Assembly: GCF_001510655.1 (NCBI RefSeq)
Contig: NZ_LMVC01000003.1
Coordinates: 169,847 to 233,846 of the forward strand
DNA length: 64,000 nucleotides
From: Fictibacillus sp. FJAT-27399
GTDB lineage: Bacteria; Bacillota; Bacilli; Bacillales; Fictibacillaceae
Reading direction: 5' to 3'
Shown: in pieces, positions 1 through 8,764 of the stretch
Layout: every line of letters begins with the position of its first letter
How positions within the stretch are numbered: the stretch's first letter is position 1
Position numbers and translations under genes: made by a program
The notes under the pieces: generated by a model
Databases searched by the model: none
What the model saw: only the letters and a program-made list of their open reading frames with translations
What the model was told of the DNA's origin: nothing

Positions 1-101
1 AGGAGTCTCGCATCTTCCACTTCAATTAACTTTTCATTGAAGATTTTTCAAGCCAAAAAGGGGCTGCCTGAAGGTCAATTTTCGACTTTCTGGACAGCCC
101 C
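1..101 (+). repeat. Intergenic repeat, copy A (cut by window edge)
   Basis: This is the right-hand part of a dispersed intergenic repeat; the left part lies outside the window. It matches the ends of the copies at 4789-5022 and 54357-54663: an AGGAGTCTCGCAT segment, CTTTTCATTGAAGATTTTTC, then a GGGGCTG...CAGCCCC stem. No protein is encoded here. Confidence 0.8.
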
Positions 102-108
102 TTTTTTT
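60..108 (+). terminator. Terminator-like hairpin at the end of repeat copy A
   Basis: GGGGCTG (60-66) pairs with CAGCCCC (95-101) and is followed by seven T residues. It would terminate transcription entering from the left. Confidence 0.65.
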
Positions 109-117
109 ATTTCTGGT

Positions 118-133
118 TTAAACAAGTGTTTAA
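118..133. promoter_or_regulatory. Palindrome TTAAAC-N4-GTTTAA, site 1
   Basis: The sequence is TTAAAC-AAGT-GTTTAA. Outer bases extend the symmetry imperfectly (CTGG...CCAG). It lies 130 bp upstream of the HAD phosphatase gene and is one of five identical half-site pairs in the window. The form is typical of a TetR-family operator; the regulator is unknown. Confidence 0.55.
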
Positions 134-262
134 CCAGAATGGTTCCTTCCTTTCATTCATAGGTATAAGTAGCAGGGGTCTGGCTGAAAAGCCCTAACGT
201 AAGAAATATTGTGCATTTTATGCTAATCTGTGGGTAGCGAAACGAAGAAAGGGATGTTATGA

Positions 263-1006
263 GTGGGAGTGGAACAAAAGGAAATTAAGCTTATTGCCCT
301 GGATATGGACGGAACATTATTGAATGAACAGCTGGAGATCTCTGAAGGGAACCGGCAGGCGATTCGAGAGGCTCAGGCAAAGGGCGTGCATGTTGTCCTC
401 AGCACAGGCCGTTCGCTTTTGACGTGCCGGGACTATGCAAAATCGTTAGAACTTAATTCTTATCTTGTAACGGTAAACGGCAGTGAGGTATGGGACAGCA
501 AAGGCAGCCTTGTCGAGCGGACTCTGCTTCATAACGATCATATCGAGGCAATGATGGAGTTAACGAAAAAACATGGTGCACAGTTTTGGGCCGTGTCGAC
601 GGATAAGGTATGGCGCGAAAATTTTCCGGAAAACTGCGCAGAGATGGAGTGGCTGAAATTCGGCTTCAACATTGCCGATGATGAGGTTCGGAAGCTCGTA
701 CTCGAGGAACTCTCGAAGAACAAGGAGCTCGAGATCAGTAACTCAAGTCTCACGAACATCGAGGTTAACGCAGTTGGAATCAACAAAGCACGGGCGCTCA
801 ACCGAGTGTGCCAGGAGCTTGGCATCACGATGGGTCATGTGATCGCGATGGGCGACAGCCTGAACGATATCGCAATGATTACGGAAGCCGGGATTGGCGT
901 GGCGATGGGCAATGCTCAGGACGTTGTAAAACAAGCGGCCGACTGGGTGACAGGCACCAACGTGGAAGATGGTGTCGCCCAGGCGATCAGGCATTGGGTG
1001 CTTTAG
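263..1006 (+). CDS. Cof-type HAD-IIB family phosphatase
   Basis: A cytoplasmic Mg-dependent phosphatase of the haloacid dehalogenase superfamily, probably acting on sugar phosphates or related small phosphoesters. The nucleophile motif DMDGT is at residues 14-18, a conserved Lys lies in INKARAL near 174, and the metal-binding motif GDSLND is at 197-202. The cap sits between motifs II and III (type IIB), and 247 residues is a little short for the family. Translation most likely starts at GTG 263, behind a purine-rich stretch (GAAAGGGATG); an ATG at 259 is out of frame. The gene is monocistronic, followed by a hairpin terminator. The substrate cannot be told from sequence. Confidence 0.85.
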   Translation: MGVEQKEIKLIALDMDGTLLNEQLEISEGNRQAIREAQAKGVHVVLSTGRSLLTCRDYAKSLELNSYLVTVNGSEVWDSKGSLVERTLLHNDHIEAMMELTKKHGAQFWAVSTDKVWRENFPENCAEMEWLKFGFNIADDEVRKLVLEELSKNKELEISNSSLTNIEVNAVGINKARALNRVCQELGITMGHVIAMGDSLNDIAMITEAGIGVAMGNAQDVVKQAADWVTGTNVEDGVAQAIRHWVL

Positions 1007-1016
1007 AATAGTGGAG

Positions 1017-1051
1017 AGACCATTCAGACGATGTCTGGATGGTCTTTTTTT
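1017..1051 (+). terminator. Rho-independent terminator after the HAD gene
   Basis: The stem GACCATTCAGAC / GTCTGGATGGTC has one mismatch and a 3-nt loop, and is followed by seven T residues. Confidence 0.85.
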
Positions 1052-1286
1052 GTGGGAACTTCAACTGGGCTGAGCAGGCGATCCTTTAACGCGTGTAATG
1101 AAGGCAATGTGGATGATTTTAGCGCTGTTTTTGGTGATAAAATGAGGATTTTCAAGTGATTTTTTCTTCGTGAAGCTTTCACTCGCGTTTTAAGCAGCTT
1201 TAGGAGGGTTCAGGAGGTCATTTAGCACTTGATTTCAGAGAAAATTTAGTTTTTTTCTTCTGTGATTTGATGTTGCGGAAATTTAA

Positions 1287-1389
1287 TTATCGAAAACACC
1301 AAATATTTTATCGAAATTCTCGTTTTATTATCGAAAAAGTCAATATATTATCGAAACAGCTGATTTTATTATCGAACAGGATATGCCCG
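1287..1389. repeat. 21-bp-period array R1, core TTATCGAAA
   Basis: Five units begin with TTATCGAAA or TTATCGAAC at 1287, 1308, 1328, 1348 and 1369, so the spacing is 21, 20, 20 and 21 bp. Only the first 8-9 bases of each unit are conserved; the rest is AT-rich and variable. Confidence 0.8.
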
Positions 1390-1643
1390 ACGCTAATCGA
1401 CTGTTTTCGACGCATTTGTCCCACAAAACCTGTAAATACGCCTCAAGTCGTATGTGGAAATACAGCCGGAGGACATTATGGAAAAATCGGCCAGCAAGTA
1501 AACTAATGTTATGAATTTTAAAGGTATATTTACTTTTTTGGTTTATATATCCATAAAATGTAAGTATACTGTATATGGGCATTTAGTCTGCTTGAAGAAT
1601 GTGAACAAATGAGGCAGACAGTCCGTCATACATAGGGGAGGAT

Positions 1644-1668
1644 GAACAAACAAAGGGGTAGTTTGTTC
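1644..1668. promoter_or_regulatory. Inverted repeat upstream of the RND pump (operator candidate)
   Basis: GAACAAAC (1644-1651) and GTTTGTTC (1661-1668) are perfect inverted arms with a 9-bp spacer, about 45 bp before the likely start codon. In Bacillus subtilis the homologous pump gene is controlled by a TetR-family repressor encoded next to it. No such regulator gene is present here. Confidence 0.5.
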
Positions 1669-1711
1669 TAACAGCTCTATAACAAATTAAATGGGGAATG
1701 GTGGGAAACGT

Positions 1712-4700
1712 ATGCAGTTTATAACAAAATGGGCTTTTCGGAATAAAGCGTCGGTGACATTGCTTGTCATTATTGCGCTCATTATCGGGACGGTGAGCTA
1801 TTTCCGTCTGCCGATGGAATTTTTGCCGGAAGCGGATAATCCGCAGGTAAGCGTCGTGACGCTCGGGCAGGGATATGATGCAGGATCCATGACAGACAAA
1901 GTAACCGAGCCAGTGGAACAGGCCGTTTCAGGGGTAAAAGGAAAGTCGTCAGTTCTTTCGACGACAGGGGACGGCTATTCTCAGATTACGATTAACTTTG
2001 ATTCGAAAACAAATATGAAAGACGCAAAAAGAGAGGTTCAGGAGGCGGTCAGCGGACTGCAGTTTCCTGAAACGGTCGGCAAACCACTAGTATCACAGCT
2101 CAACACTTCCATGATACCGGTCGGGCAGATCTCCTTTACGTTTGCTGACGGACTGACCAAGGCAAATATGGAAAAGGCAAAAAAGACGCTGCTCCCTCTT
2201 TTTGAAAATAAGAAAAGCATTTCCCAAGCCAGTATTTTCGGGGAAAACAATTCCCGTGTAGAAGTGAAGCTGGATACGAAAAAAATGAAAGAGAAAAACA
2301 TACCCGTCAATAGCGTGATGAGTGTTCTTCAAGGACAAAACGCCTCGGTAACTGCAGGCGGCGCAACGATTGACGGCAAGAAAAGTACGATCAATGTGAC
2401 GGACAATCTAACATCCGTCAGTGCGTTGGAAAAGCTGGTCGTTCCGGTTCAAGTGATGAATCCAAAAGCACCAGTCATCCATTTAAAAGATATCGCATCT
2501 ATTAATCTGAAAAAAACTGAGAACACGGTGATGCGCATTAACGGAAAAGAAAGCCTGGCCATCACTGTTTTCAAAGACAACAGTGCAAGTGCTGTGACAG
2601 CCAGTAAAGATGTGAAGGCAACCGTGAAAAAAATCAATAAAGACTTTCCGGGTGTAAAAGCCAGTACGGTATTTACGACTGGAGACATGGTGGAAAACTC
2701 CGTAAACAGTATGATGAAGGAAGTACTGCTCGGAGCATTGTTTGCGACTCTAGTCATTCTTGTTTTCTTGAGAAGAGTGAAGCCGACCCTCGTGACGATC
2801 GTATCCATCCCGCTTTCGCTGGCGATCACACTTCTTCTGCTCTGGCTGTCAGGGGTTACACTGAACATCCTGACTCTGGGAGGAGTGGCGGTGGCTGTCG
2901 GACGGCTTGTTGATGACAGCATCGTGGTCGTTGAAAATATTTTCAGACGAAGCCAAAGCAAAGCATTTACGAAAGAAAATGTCATGGCAGCAACGGCTGA
3001 AGTATCACGGGCCATTACTTCATCAACCTTGATTACAGTCGCCGTGTTCCTGCCAATGGGCCTCGTCAACGGCTCCCTAAAAGAATTTTTATTGCCGTTC
3101 GGTCTTACGGTGACGTATTCGCTACTTGCTTCTCTTTTAGTAGCATTGGCCGTCGTACCGTTATTGAGCCAGGGCATGCTGAAGAAGATGAAGCTTCCTG
3201 CCCACTCCGAGCCAAAGCGTTATTTGAATGTTTTAAAATGGTCGCTTAACCATAAATATGTTCCGATCATTATCGCAATTGTTGTACTTGTCGGCTCGCT
3301 TGGATTGTATGTTTCCTTGCCGAAGGGAGCTGTCAGTGCAGAGGATGCCAGCATGGTTGCCGTCAATATGGAGTTCCCGAGCAACACGCCGGCAGACGAC
3401 ATTAAAGATCGCATGGTTGCCTTTGAAGAGAAGCTGGCTGATATCAAGGGCTATGATTATTTGATCACTCAGTATGGAGCCAGTGAAGACGAAGCGAAAT
3501 ACGGTCAGGTCAGCACCCCGGATACGGTCAAATTTACCGTCATCATGAAAGAAAAGGGCGGCGCCGATAATTACATCAAAAAGGTAAAAGAACTGAAGAA
3601 AGACGAAAACGGAGTAACCATTACCGCTTCTGCCGGATCAATGTTCGGCAGCGGATCCGGTGGTTCTGCCATCACGTATGATATCAGCGGGAATGACCCG
3701 GATGAAATCATGAGTTCCTCTAAAGAACTAATGAGTGTGATAAAAGATGTAGACGGAGTGAAGAAGGTCTCAAGCAACCAGGAAAAAACTGCTCCTGTCT
3801 ATACCGTCAAAGTAGACACTGAAAAAATGAACACCCAGCAGGCTGCACAGCAGGTGGCTTCTCTTATTCAGCCAATGCCGATCGGATCCATTACGCTGGA
3901 TGGGAAATCAACACCGGTGCTGCTGAACGCAGGAATCAACCCTTCAAAGGCATCTGACCTGGAGGATCTTTCCATCCAGACAGCCCAGGGTATTCTGCCT
4001 CTTTCCAAAGTTGCTCAGATTACAGAGGAAGATAAACCAAGCACCGAGCTTCATAAAGACGGCAAACCGTTCATCCGCATTTCTGCGGAAGTGAAACCTG
4101 AAAAGCTGTCAGTTGTATCCGCAGCAATTGATAAGAAAGTGAAAAAAGTCGACTTGCCAAAAGGCGTCAGCCTGGAGCAGGGCGGAGCGGCACAGCAGCA
4201 GTCCAGCGATTTTGCTGATCTTGGTCTGACGATGCTCGCTTCCATTTTAATCGTGTACCTCATTATGGTCATTACGTTTAAAACGTTCCGTGCGCCGCTC
4301 GCGATTTTAATGACGCTTCCGCTAGCTTCCATCGGTGCGGTTCTCGGCCTCCTGATTTCAGGCGTGCCAGCTGATCCGACTGCATTAATCGGCGGACTCA
4401 TGCTGATCGGTATCGTCATCACGAACGCGATCGTACTTATCGACCGCGTGAAGCAGAACGAAGAAACCATGATCATTCGCGACGCGATCATCGAGGCGTG
4501 CGGTACACGCTTACGCCCAGTTATCATGACAGCGGTCGCTACGATTTTTGCGATGCTTCCGCTTCTGTTCTCTCAATCCGAAGACGGCAGCCTCGTTTCA
4601 AAATCACTTGCTGTCGTTGTTATCGGTGGACTGACAGGTGCAACCATTTTAACGCTTGTCATCGTCCCGGTCTTCTATGAGCTGCTTCATTTCAGAAAAT

Positions 4701-4762
4701 CAAAACGCCAGCGGGTGAAGATGTCCCAGCAAGATGGCTTCCCACTGAGCCAGGATGCGTAA
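1712..4762 (+). CDS. swrC: RND-family efflux transporter (SwrC/YerP-like)
   Basis: A proton-driven inner-membrane pump of the AcrB/HAE1 type. In Bacillus the family exports surfactin and other amphiphiles. The protein has the expected architecture: one N-terminal helix, a large extracytoplasmic domain, a block of six helices, a second extracytoplasmic loop and a C-terminal helix block. The proton-relay pair is visible in GRLVDDSIVVVENIF (around residues 395-410). The ATG at 1712 is preferred over 1691 because GGTGGG lies just upstream and the protein then begins MQFITKWAFRNKASV, as relatives do. It is 1016 residues long, and no membrane-fusion or outer-membrane partner is encoded nearby, as usual in Gram-positives. 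Confidence 0.88.
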   Translation: MQFITKWAFRNKASVTLLVIIALIIGTVSYFRLPMEFLPEADNPQVSVVTLGQGYDAGSMTDKVTEPVEQAVSGVKGKSSVLSTTGDGYSQITINFDSKTNMKDAKREVQEAVSGLQFPETVGKPLVSQLNTSMIPVGQISFTFADGLTKANMEKAKKTLLPLFENKKSISQASIFGENNSRVEVKLDTKKMKEKNIPVNSVMSVLQGQNASVTAGGATIDGKKSTINVTDNLTSVSALEKLVVPVQVMNPKAPVIHLKDIASINLKKTENTVMRINGKESLAITVFKDNSASAVTASKDVKATVKKINKDFPGVKASTVFTTGDMVENSVNSMMKEVLLGALFATLVILVFLRRVKPTLVTIVSIPLSLAITLLLLWLSGVTLNILTLGGVAVAVGRLVDDSIVVVENIFRRSQSKAFTKENVMAATAEVSRAITSSTLITVAVFLPMGLVNGSLKEFLLPFGLTVTYSLLASLLVALAVVPLLSQGMLKKMKLPAHSEPKRYLNVLKWSLNHKYVPIIIAIVVLVGSLGLYVSLPKGAVSAEDASMVAVNMEFPSNTPADDIKDRMVAFEEKLADIKGYDYLITQYGASEDEAKYGQVSTPDTVKFTVIMKEKGGADNYIKKVKELKKDENGVTITASAGSMFGSGSGGSAITYDISGNDPDEIMSSSKELMSVIKDVDGVKKVSSNQEKTAPVYTVKVDTEKMNTQQAAQQVASLIQPMPIGSITLDGKSTPVLLNAGINPSKASDLEDLSIQTAQGILPLSKVAQITEEDKPSTELHKDGKPFIRISAEVKPEKLSVVSAAIDKKVKKVDLPKGVSLEQGGAAQQQSSDFADLGLTMLASILIVYLIMVITFKTFRAPLAILMTLPLASIGAVLGLLISGVPADPTALIGGLMLIGIVITNAIVLIDRVKQNEETMIIRDAIIEACGTRLRPVIMTAVATIFAMLPLLFSQSEDGSLVSKSLAVVVIGGLTGATILTLVIVPVFYELLHFRKSKRQRVKMSQQDGFPLSQDA

Positions 4763-4788
4763 TGAAGCAGGAAAAGAGGGGGCTGTCC

Positions 4789-5022
4789 AAGAAGTCTGGT
4801 AGCTGTTGATCTCCGCTCCAGGCTGCTCGCTTTCCGCGGGGCGTGCGGTGAGCCTTACCGGCGTGAACGCCTACTTTTTGGCGCAAGCGCCTGCGGGAGT
4901 CTCACCTGTCACGCTAGTCCCGCAGGAGTCTCGCACCTTGCACTCCAATCAACTTTTCATTGAAGATTTTTCACGTCAAAGGAGCTGCCTGAAGGTCAAT
5001 TTTCGACTTTCAGGACAGCCCC
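4789..5022 (+). repeat. Intergenic repeat, copy B (GGGGCTGTCC-ended form)
   Basis: A 234-bp element bounded by inverted ends GGGGCTGTCC (4789) and GGACAGCCCC (5013-5022). The core has the shared segments CTCGCTTTCCGCGGGGCGTG, TCTCACCTGTCACGCT and CACTCCAATCAACTTTTCAT, plus small hairpins GGCGTGAACGCC and GGCGCAAGCGCC. No target duplication is visible. The right end plus the following T-run would also terminate transcription of the RND gene. Confidence 0.8.
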
Positions 5023-5033
5023 TTCTTTTTTTT
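4980..5033 (+). terminator. Terminator-like right end of repeat copy B
   Basis: An imperfect GGAGCTGCCTGAA...TTCAGGACAGCCCC stem is followed by TTCTTTTTTTTT. It is the first candidate stop for transcripts leaving the RND pump gene. Confidence 0.55.
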
Positions 5034-5060
5034 GAGTGGATGAAGGCTAAAAATGGATGC

Positions 5061-5115
5061 CGCTAGATTATTTAGCTCAGGCGCCAGATTAATTACTTCA
5101 GGCGCCAGTTCTGCA
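5061..5115. repeat. 21-bp-period array R2, core CGCCAGATTA
   Basis: Units CGCTAGATTA, CGCCAGATTA and CGCCAGTTCT begin at 5061, 5082 and 5103, exactly 21 bp apart. The preceding GAAGGCT..AAATGGATGC is shared with the array at 62138. Confidence 0.75.
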
Positions 5116-5140
5116 GGGGTTGTCCTTAGCTAATGACACA

Positions 5141-5168
5141 AAAAAAACCTGCCGCAGCAGGTTTTTTT
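5141..5168. terminator. Bidirectional terminator beside the YccA-like gene
   Basis: AAAAAAACCTGC (5141-5152) pairs perfectly with GCAGGTTTTTTT (5157-5168) around a CGCA loop. It works in both directions and overlaps the stop codon of the minus-strand gene. Confidence 0.9.
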
Positions 5169-5895
5169 AGTTCTTAAGTTTGGACAGCAGGCGGAGCATT
5201 TCAAGATACAGCCAGACGAGTGTAAGCATTAACCCAAATCCTGCGTACCATTCCATATATTTTGGCGCTCTTTGTTCAACGCCTCTTTCAATAAAATCAA
5301 AATCAAGCACAAGATTGAGAGCGGCTACGCCGACAATAACCAGACTGATGATAATGCCGACTACACCAGTTTCATGAATAAAAGGAACATGAAGCCCGAA
5401 AAAGCGAAGAACAAAATCAATCAGGTAAACGATGGCAATCCCCAGAGTGGCTGACATGACGCCAAGCCTGAAATTTTTCGTGACTTTGATCAAGCCCAAT
5501 TTGTATACGATCAAAAGCGCAAAGAGCACGCTGAATGTGAGTAAAACTGCTTGCGTGGTAATGCCTGAAAACTTTGCCTCATACATGGCACTTATGCCGC
5601 CAAGAGCCAGACCTTCCAGCATCGCATACAGCGGTGCTAAAAAGGGTGATGCCTTTGGAACAAAAATGGTGATCAGCGAAACAATGAAAGCTCCGATGAC
5701 TCCTGCGAGCAGAAGCGGAGCCACCTGTTTTCCATCAAAATATTGATTCCACGTGTAAAAGGCAGTCGCACATAATAAGACGAGCAGGATGAACGTTTTA
5801 TTAACCGTCCCCTGAAGGGTCATCGGGCGGTCGATCCCTTGCCCTCTCAGCTTGGAAAACGTGGAATCTTTTAAACTAGGGTTAGAACTCCTCAT
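5167..5895 (-). CDS. Bax inhibitor-1 / YccA family membrane protein
   Basis: A polytopic membrane protein of the BI-1 (TMBIM) superfamily. Members form seven-helix bundles and some are pH-sensitive calcium leak channels; the bacterial role is poorly known. Seven hydrophobic segments fill residues 28-240 after a polar N-terminus beginning MRSSNPSLKDSTFSKLRG. The ATG at 5895 is chosen because GGAGG lies 7 bp upstream; a GTG one codon earlier is less well placed. It is monocistronic and convergent with the RND pump gene, separated by a shared terminator. Confidence 0.82.
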   Translation of the reverse strand: MRSSNPSLKDSTFSKLRGQGIDRPMTLQGTVNKTFILLVLLCATAFYTWNQYFDGKQVAPLLLAGVIGAFIVSLITIFVPKASPFLAPLYAMLEGLALGGISAMYEAKFSGITTQAVLLTFSVLFALLIVYKLGLIKVTKNFRLGVMSATLGIAIVYLIDFVLRFFGLHVPFIHETGVVGIIISLVIVGVAALNLVLDFDFIERGVEQRAPKYMEWYAGFGLMLTLVWLYLEMLRLLSKLKN

Positions 5896-6005
5896 CACAC
5901 AGCCTCCTTTTTATTTAAACTATACTAGACGTGGGGAATGGGTTCAATCTGTACCTTTTGCATCTTTGTAATAAGGGGGCATATTTTATGAAAATGATGT
6001 GTTTT

Positions 6006-6131
6006 GCAAGTAAACTATGTCGAACCGCAAGTAACTGGTCGATTTTTGCAAGTAAACTATGTAAAGTCGCAAGTAACGGAGCGGTTTTCGCAAGTAAACA
6101 GGGTATAATCGCAAGTAATTCAATACCGCAC
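6006..6131. repeat. 21-bp-period array R3, core GCAAGTAA
   Basis: Six units start at 6006, 6027, 6048, 6069, 6090 and 6111, exactly 21 bp apart. Two unit types alternate: GCAAGTAAAC..TGT and GCAAGTAAC.G..CG.TTTT, giving a 42-bp super-period. The array is preceded by ATGAAAATGATGTGTTTT, which also precedes the array at 16295. Confidence 0.85.
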
Positions 6132-6312
6132 ACCCTACAGGCTTTCTCATACCCTCCAGAACCACGCCATTTCGCCAAAAATTGTCGAACGATTCCGCCC
6201 AAAACCGCCAACGTCCTGTGCTAAAATTTACCCGACACCTCTTTTTTCTACATTAAAAAACTTCAATTCCACCCATTCTACGATTCAAATTTAGCGAAAA
6301 AATATCTTAGAC

Positions 6313-6327
6313 TTTCATAATATGAAA
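6313..6327. promoter_or_regulatory. Palindrome upstream of the aromatic-cluster promoter
   Basis: TTTCATAATATGAAA has perfect 6-bp arms and ends 8 bp before the -35 box. It is a candidate site for the IclR-type regulator encoded at 7986. Confidence 0.4.
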
Positions 6328-6335
6328 TTACCTCA

Positions 6336-6365
6336 TTGAGTTTAGAAAGCGCTTTCATCTATAGT
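6336..6365 (+). promoter_or_regulatory. SigA-type promoter with internal cre box
   Basis: A -35 TTGAGT (6336-6341) and -10 TATAGT (6360-6365) are separated by 18 bp. The spacer contains AGAAAGCGCTTTCAT (6344-6358), which fits the CcpA cre consensus with one mismatch. CcpA bound there would block RNA polymerase, so the downstream catabolic cluster should be shut off by preferred sugars. Confidence 0.7.
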
Positions 6366-6400
6366 GTGGACAGGCTATAGAAAATGAAGGAGGAAGTGCT

Positions 6401-7930
6401 ATGGGAATCCGAACGGGAGCTCAGTATATCGACGGGTTAAAGTCCCGTCAGCCTGAGATTTGGCTGGAGGGCAGGAAAGTGACGGATATTGTCAACGAGC
6501 CTGTTTTGCGCCAGCCAATCCTGGAGATCGCGAAGCTGTATGATATGCAGCATGATCCTGATCAGCAGGAAAAGATCACGCATGTTTGTGAAGAGACGGG
6601 CGAGCGTGTATCCAACGCGTTTCTCGTGCCGCGCAAGCTTGAGGACGTTATGGCAAGGCGCAGCTTGTTTGAAGCATATGCTAACGCTACATACGGTCTG
6701 ATGGGAAGAACACCGGACTTTTTGAACGTCGTGGTCACCGGGATGGCGAGCAACTCCTGGTTCCTGGACAAGTACAATCCGGAATGGTCCGTTAACATTC
6801 AAAATTACTACCGATACATCCGGGATAACGACTTGTTCCTTACGCATGCGATCATCAACCCGCAAAATGACCGAAGCAAAACATCGCATGAACAAAAAGA
6901 TGCATTCACTCACCTTGGAGCAGTGGAGGAGACGCCGGAAGGACTGCTTGTTCGGGGAGCGAAAATGCTTGCGACACTTGCTCCAATTACAGATGAAGTC
7001 ATCGTGTATTCGTTCCCAGGCTTCAAACCGGGAGATGAGCGGTATGCACTGGCATTTGCGCTTCCGATTGATACACAGGGACTCCGCATCATCTGCCGTG
7101 AGCCGATGCAGGACGGCAAACGTTCACTGTTCGACCATCCGCTGGCTTCCCGTTTTGAGGAAATGGATGCACTCCTTGTGTTCAATGATGTCCTTGTTCC
7201 TTGGGACCGTGTGTTTATCCACAATAACGTGGAAGCGGCGAACTTGCTTTATCCGAAAACAGGGATCGCCCAGCAGCCTGCACATCAGTCAGGCGTTCGT
7301 GGGCTCGCCAAGCTGTCGTTCGCTGTGGATGTCGCCTGCCGTTTAGCGGATTCCATCGGGGTTGATGTGTATTTGAACGTACAGAACGATCTTGGGGAAC
7401 TCATTCAAAGCGTGGAAACGATTCGTGCCTTGCTGCGTGTTTCTGAATATGAATGTGAGGTTACGCCTTCTGGCGAGTACATGCCGGCGGCCGCTCCGCT
7501 GGAGACCATCCGCGGCTTGCTGCCAACCTTTTATCCGCGTGCCATCGAAGTCATCCAGATCATTGGTGCCGGGGGATTGCTCATGTCACCGTCAGGCTAT
7601 GATTTTGAAAATCCGGAGTTAAGAGAGGATATGGATCGTTACTATGTTGGACGTGAAGGCGTTTCGTCCATTGACCGTGTGCGCATCTTTAAACTCGCAT
7701 GGGATCTGTCAGGAGAAGCGTTTGGACAGCGTGCACTGCAGTATGAACGTTATTACACGGGAGACCCGATCCGAAAGCGGGCCATCTTTTACAACAACCA
7801 TAAACGCAAGAACGCATTCCCATTGGTGGACCAGGCTTTACATGAGGCAGACCGGGCCAGGGAAACGGCAAAAGCTATCCATTCTGAAAAAGAGGAGGGG
7901 ATCGCTGACGCTGATACAGTAATGCAATAA
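6401..7930 (+). CDS. HpaB-type flavin-dependent monooxygenase, likely anthranilate 3-monooxygenase
   Basis: The oxygenase component of a two-component FADH2-dependent aromatic hydroxylase (4-hydroxyphenylacetate 3-hydroxylase family; 509 residues against about 520 for HpaB). It begins [20 protein letters not shown], typical of the family. It heads a cluster whose next step consumes 3-hydroxyanthranilate, and an enzyme of this type hydroxylating anthranilate at C3 is known from thermophilic Geobacillus. Anthranilate is therefore the inferred substrate, rather than 4-hydroxyphenylacetate. No flavin reductase partner is encoded in the window, so FADH2 must come from elsewhere. The start follows AAGGAGGAAGTGCT. 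Confidence 0.82.
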   Translation: MGIRTGAQYIDGLKSRQPEIWLEGRKVTDIVNEPVLRQPILEIAKLYDMQHDPDQQEKITHVCEETGERVSNAFLVPRKLEDVMARRSLFEAYANATYGLMGRTPDFLNVVVTGMASNSWFLDKYNPEWSVNIQNYYRYIRDNDLFLTHAIINPQNDRSKTSHEQKDAFTHLGAVEETPEGLLVRGAKMLATLAPITDEVIVYSFPGFKPGDERYALAFALPIDTQGLRIICREPMQDGKRSLFDHPLASRFEEMDALLVFNDVLVPWDRVFIHNNVEAANLLYPKTGIAQQPAHQSGVRGLAKLSFAVDVACRLADSIGVDVYLNVQNDLGELIQSVETIRALLRVSEYECEVTPSGEYMPAAAPLETIRGLLPTFYPRAIEVIQIIGAGGLLMSPSGYDFENPELREDMDRYYVGREGVSSIDRVRIFKLAWDLSGEAFGQRALQYERYYTGDPIRKRAIFYNNHKRKNAFPLVDQALHEADRARETAKAIHSEKEEGIADADTVMQ

Positions 7931-7985
7931 GAAATGGCCGGCAGCCCAGAGCTTACCGTTTTAAAGAAGCGAAGGGGGAAGAGAT

Positions 7986-8732
7986 GTGATTGGATCTGTT
8001 CAGAAGATTGCTAGAATCTTGAACTGTTTTACGGATGAAGAACCGGTGCTGGGGAACCTCGACATTGCTACAAAGCTTGATTTAAACCCGAGTTCTGTCC
8101 ACCATCTGCTGCATACCCTGTGCCAGGAAGGCATGCTCATCAAGGACAGCCAGAAAAAATACAGGCTAGGATGGAAGCTGCTCGAATGGGGCAACCGGGT
8201 CATGTATCAGAAGGAAATGCTGAGCGGAGCTTTCCCAATTGTGGAAGGGCTCATCCGCCGTTTTAACGGGGCGGTTCATATCGGCATGTTTGATCAAGGA
8301 GAGGTCGTGTTTGTCCTGAAAGCCAGCCCTAAAGAAAGCCGGGAAATTCCGACGTATGTCGGTTCAAGAAAGCCTGCCTACTGCACGAGCTCAGGAAAGA
8401 TTCTATTATCCTCAAACCCTCCCATGGTGAAGGTCACCGTGGAGAAGGGGCTTGTGCAGCGGGCTCCGAATACCATCACATGTGCGGCTCAGCTGCAAAC
8501 CGAGCTTCAGGAAGTGAAAAAGCGCGGCTATTCCGTGAGCGATAACGAAAATGAACTTGGTTTGTACGGCGTGGCTGCCCCCATCCGCTCCTACTCCGGC
8601 CATACCATTGCGTCACTGAACATTGTCGGGGAGCCATTTTATATGCAGGGCCGCGACAGCAAAGGGATTCTGGAGCATCTACTGCTCACGGCTAACACTC
8701 TATCAAAAGAGCTTGGATATATCGAAGTCTAG
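7986..8732 (+). CDS. IclR-family regulator of the aromatic cluster
   Basis: A transcription factor of 248 residues with an N-terminal winged helix (about 1-65, containing LDLNPSSVHHLLHTL) and a C-terminal effector-binding domain (GSRKPAYCTSSGKILL). It sits between the monooxygenase and the ring-cleavage dioxygenase genes in the same direction, so control of this cluster is a reasonable inference; the effector is unknown. The GTG start at 7986 follows GAAGGGGGAAGAG. It differs clearly from the second IclR protein at 49215. Confidence 0.85.
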   Translation: MIGSVQKIARILNCFTDEEPVLGNLDIATKLDLNPSSVHHLLHTLCQEGMLIKDSQKKYRLGWKLLEWGNRVMYQKEMLSGAFPIVEGLIRRFNGAVHIGMFDQGEVVFVLKASPKESREIPTYVGSRKPAYCTSSGKILLSSNPPMVKVTVEKGLVQRAPNTITCAAQLQTELQEVKKRGYSVSDNENELGLYGVAAPIRSYSGHTIASLNIVGEPFYMQGRDSKGILEHLLLTANTLSKELGYIEV

Positions 8733-8764
8733 TATTTCTATTAAAAATTCGGGAGGAATACCAA

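Larger units (their letters stand above)
1052..1690. other. Non-coding stretch before the RND pump
   Basis: No credible gene is visible. It is AT-rich, carries a 21-bp-period repeat array at 1287-1389 and, near its right end, an inverted repeat that may control the RND gene. A 9-codon frame at 1642 has its SD-like bases directly against the ATG and is not convincing. Confidence 0.6.
5896..6400. other. Divergent intergenic region, YccA / monooxygenase
   Basis: About 500 bp without a convincing gene. It holds the 21-bp array R3 at 6006-6131, an AT-rich stretch, and the promoter, cre box and palindrome of the aromatic cluster. A frame running through the array from 5990 with an SD-like AAGGGGGC is discussed in the findings. 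Confidence 0.6.

Noticed and set aside
1642-1671. Nine-codon leader peptide before the RND gene
   Set aside because: The SD-like AGGGGAGG touches the ATG without spacing, and the same bases form a palindrome, which explains them better.
4806-5066. Open frame through repeat copy B
   Set aside because: It lies wholly within the dispersed non-coding repeat; the same sequence is frameshifted in other copies (19824, 46420, 54306).
6006-6131. CRISPR array
   Set aside because: Units are 21 bp in total with no unique spacers, cores are degenerate, and no cas genes are present.
5990-6221. Peptide encoded by array R3
   Set aside because: An SD-like sequence exists, but the frame is open on both strands simply because the period is 21 bp, and copies differ by amino-acid changes. 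Not called as a gene.
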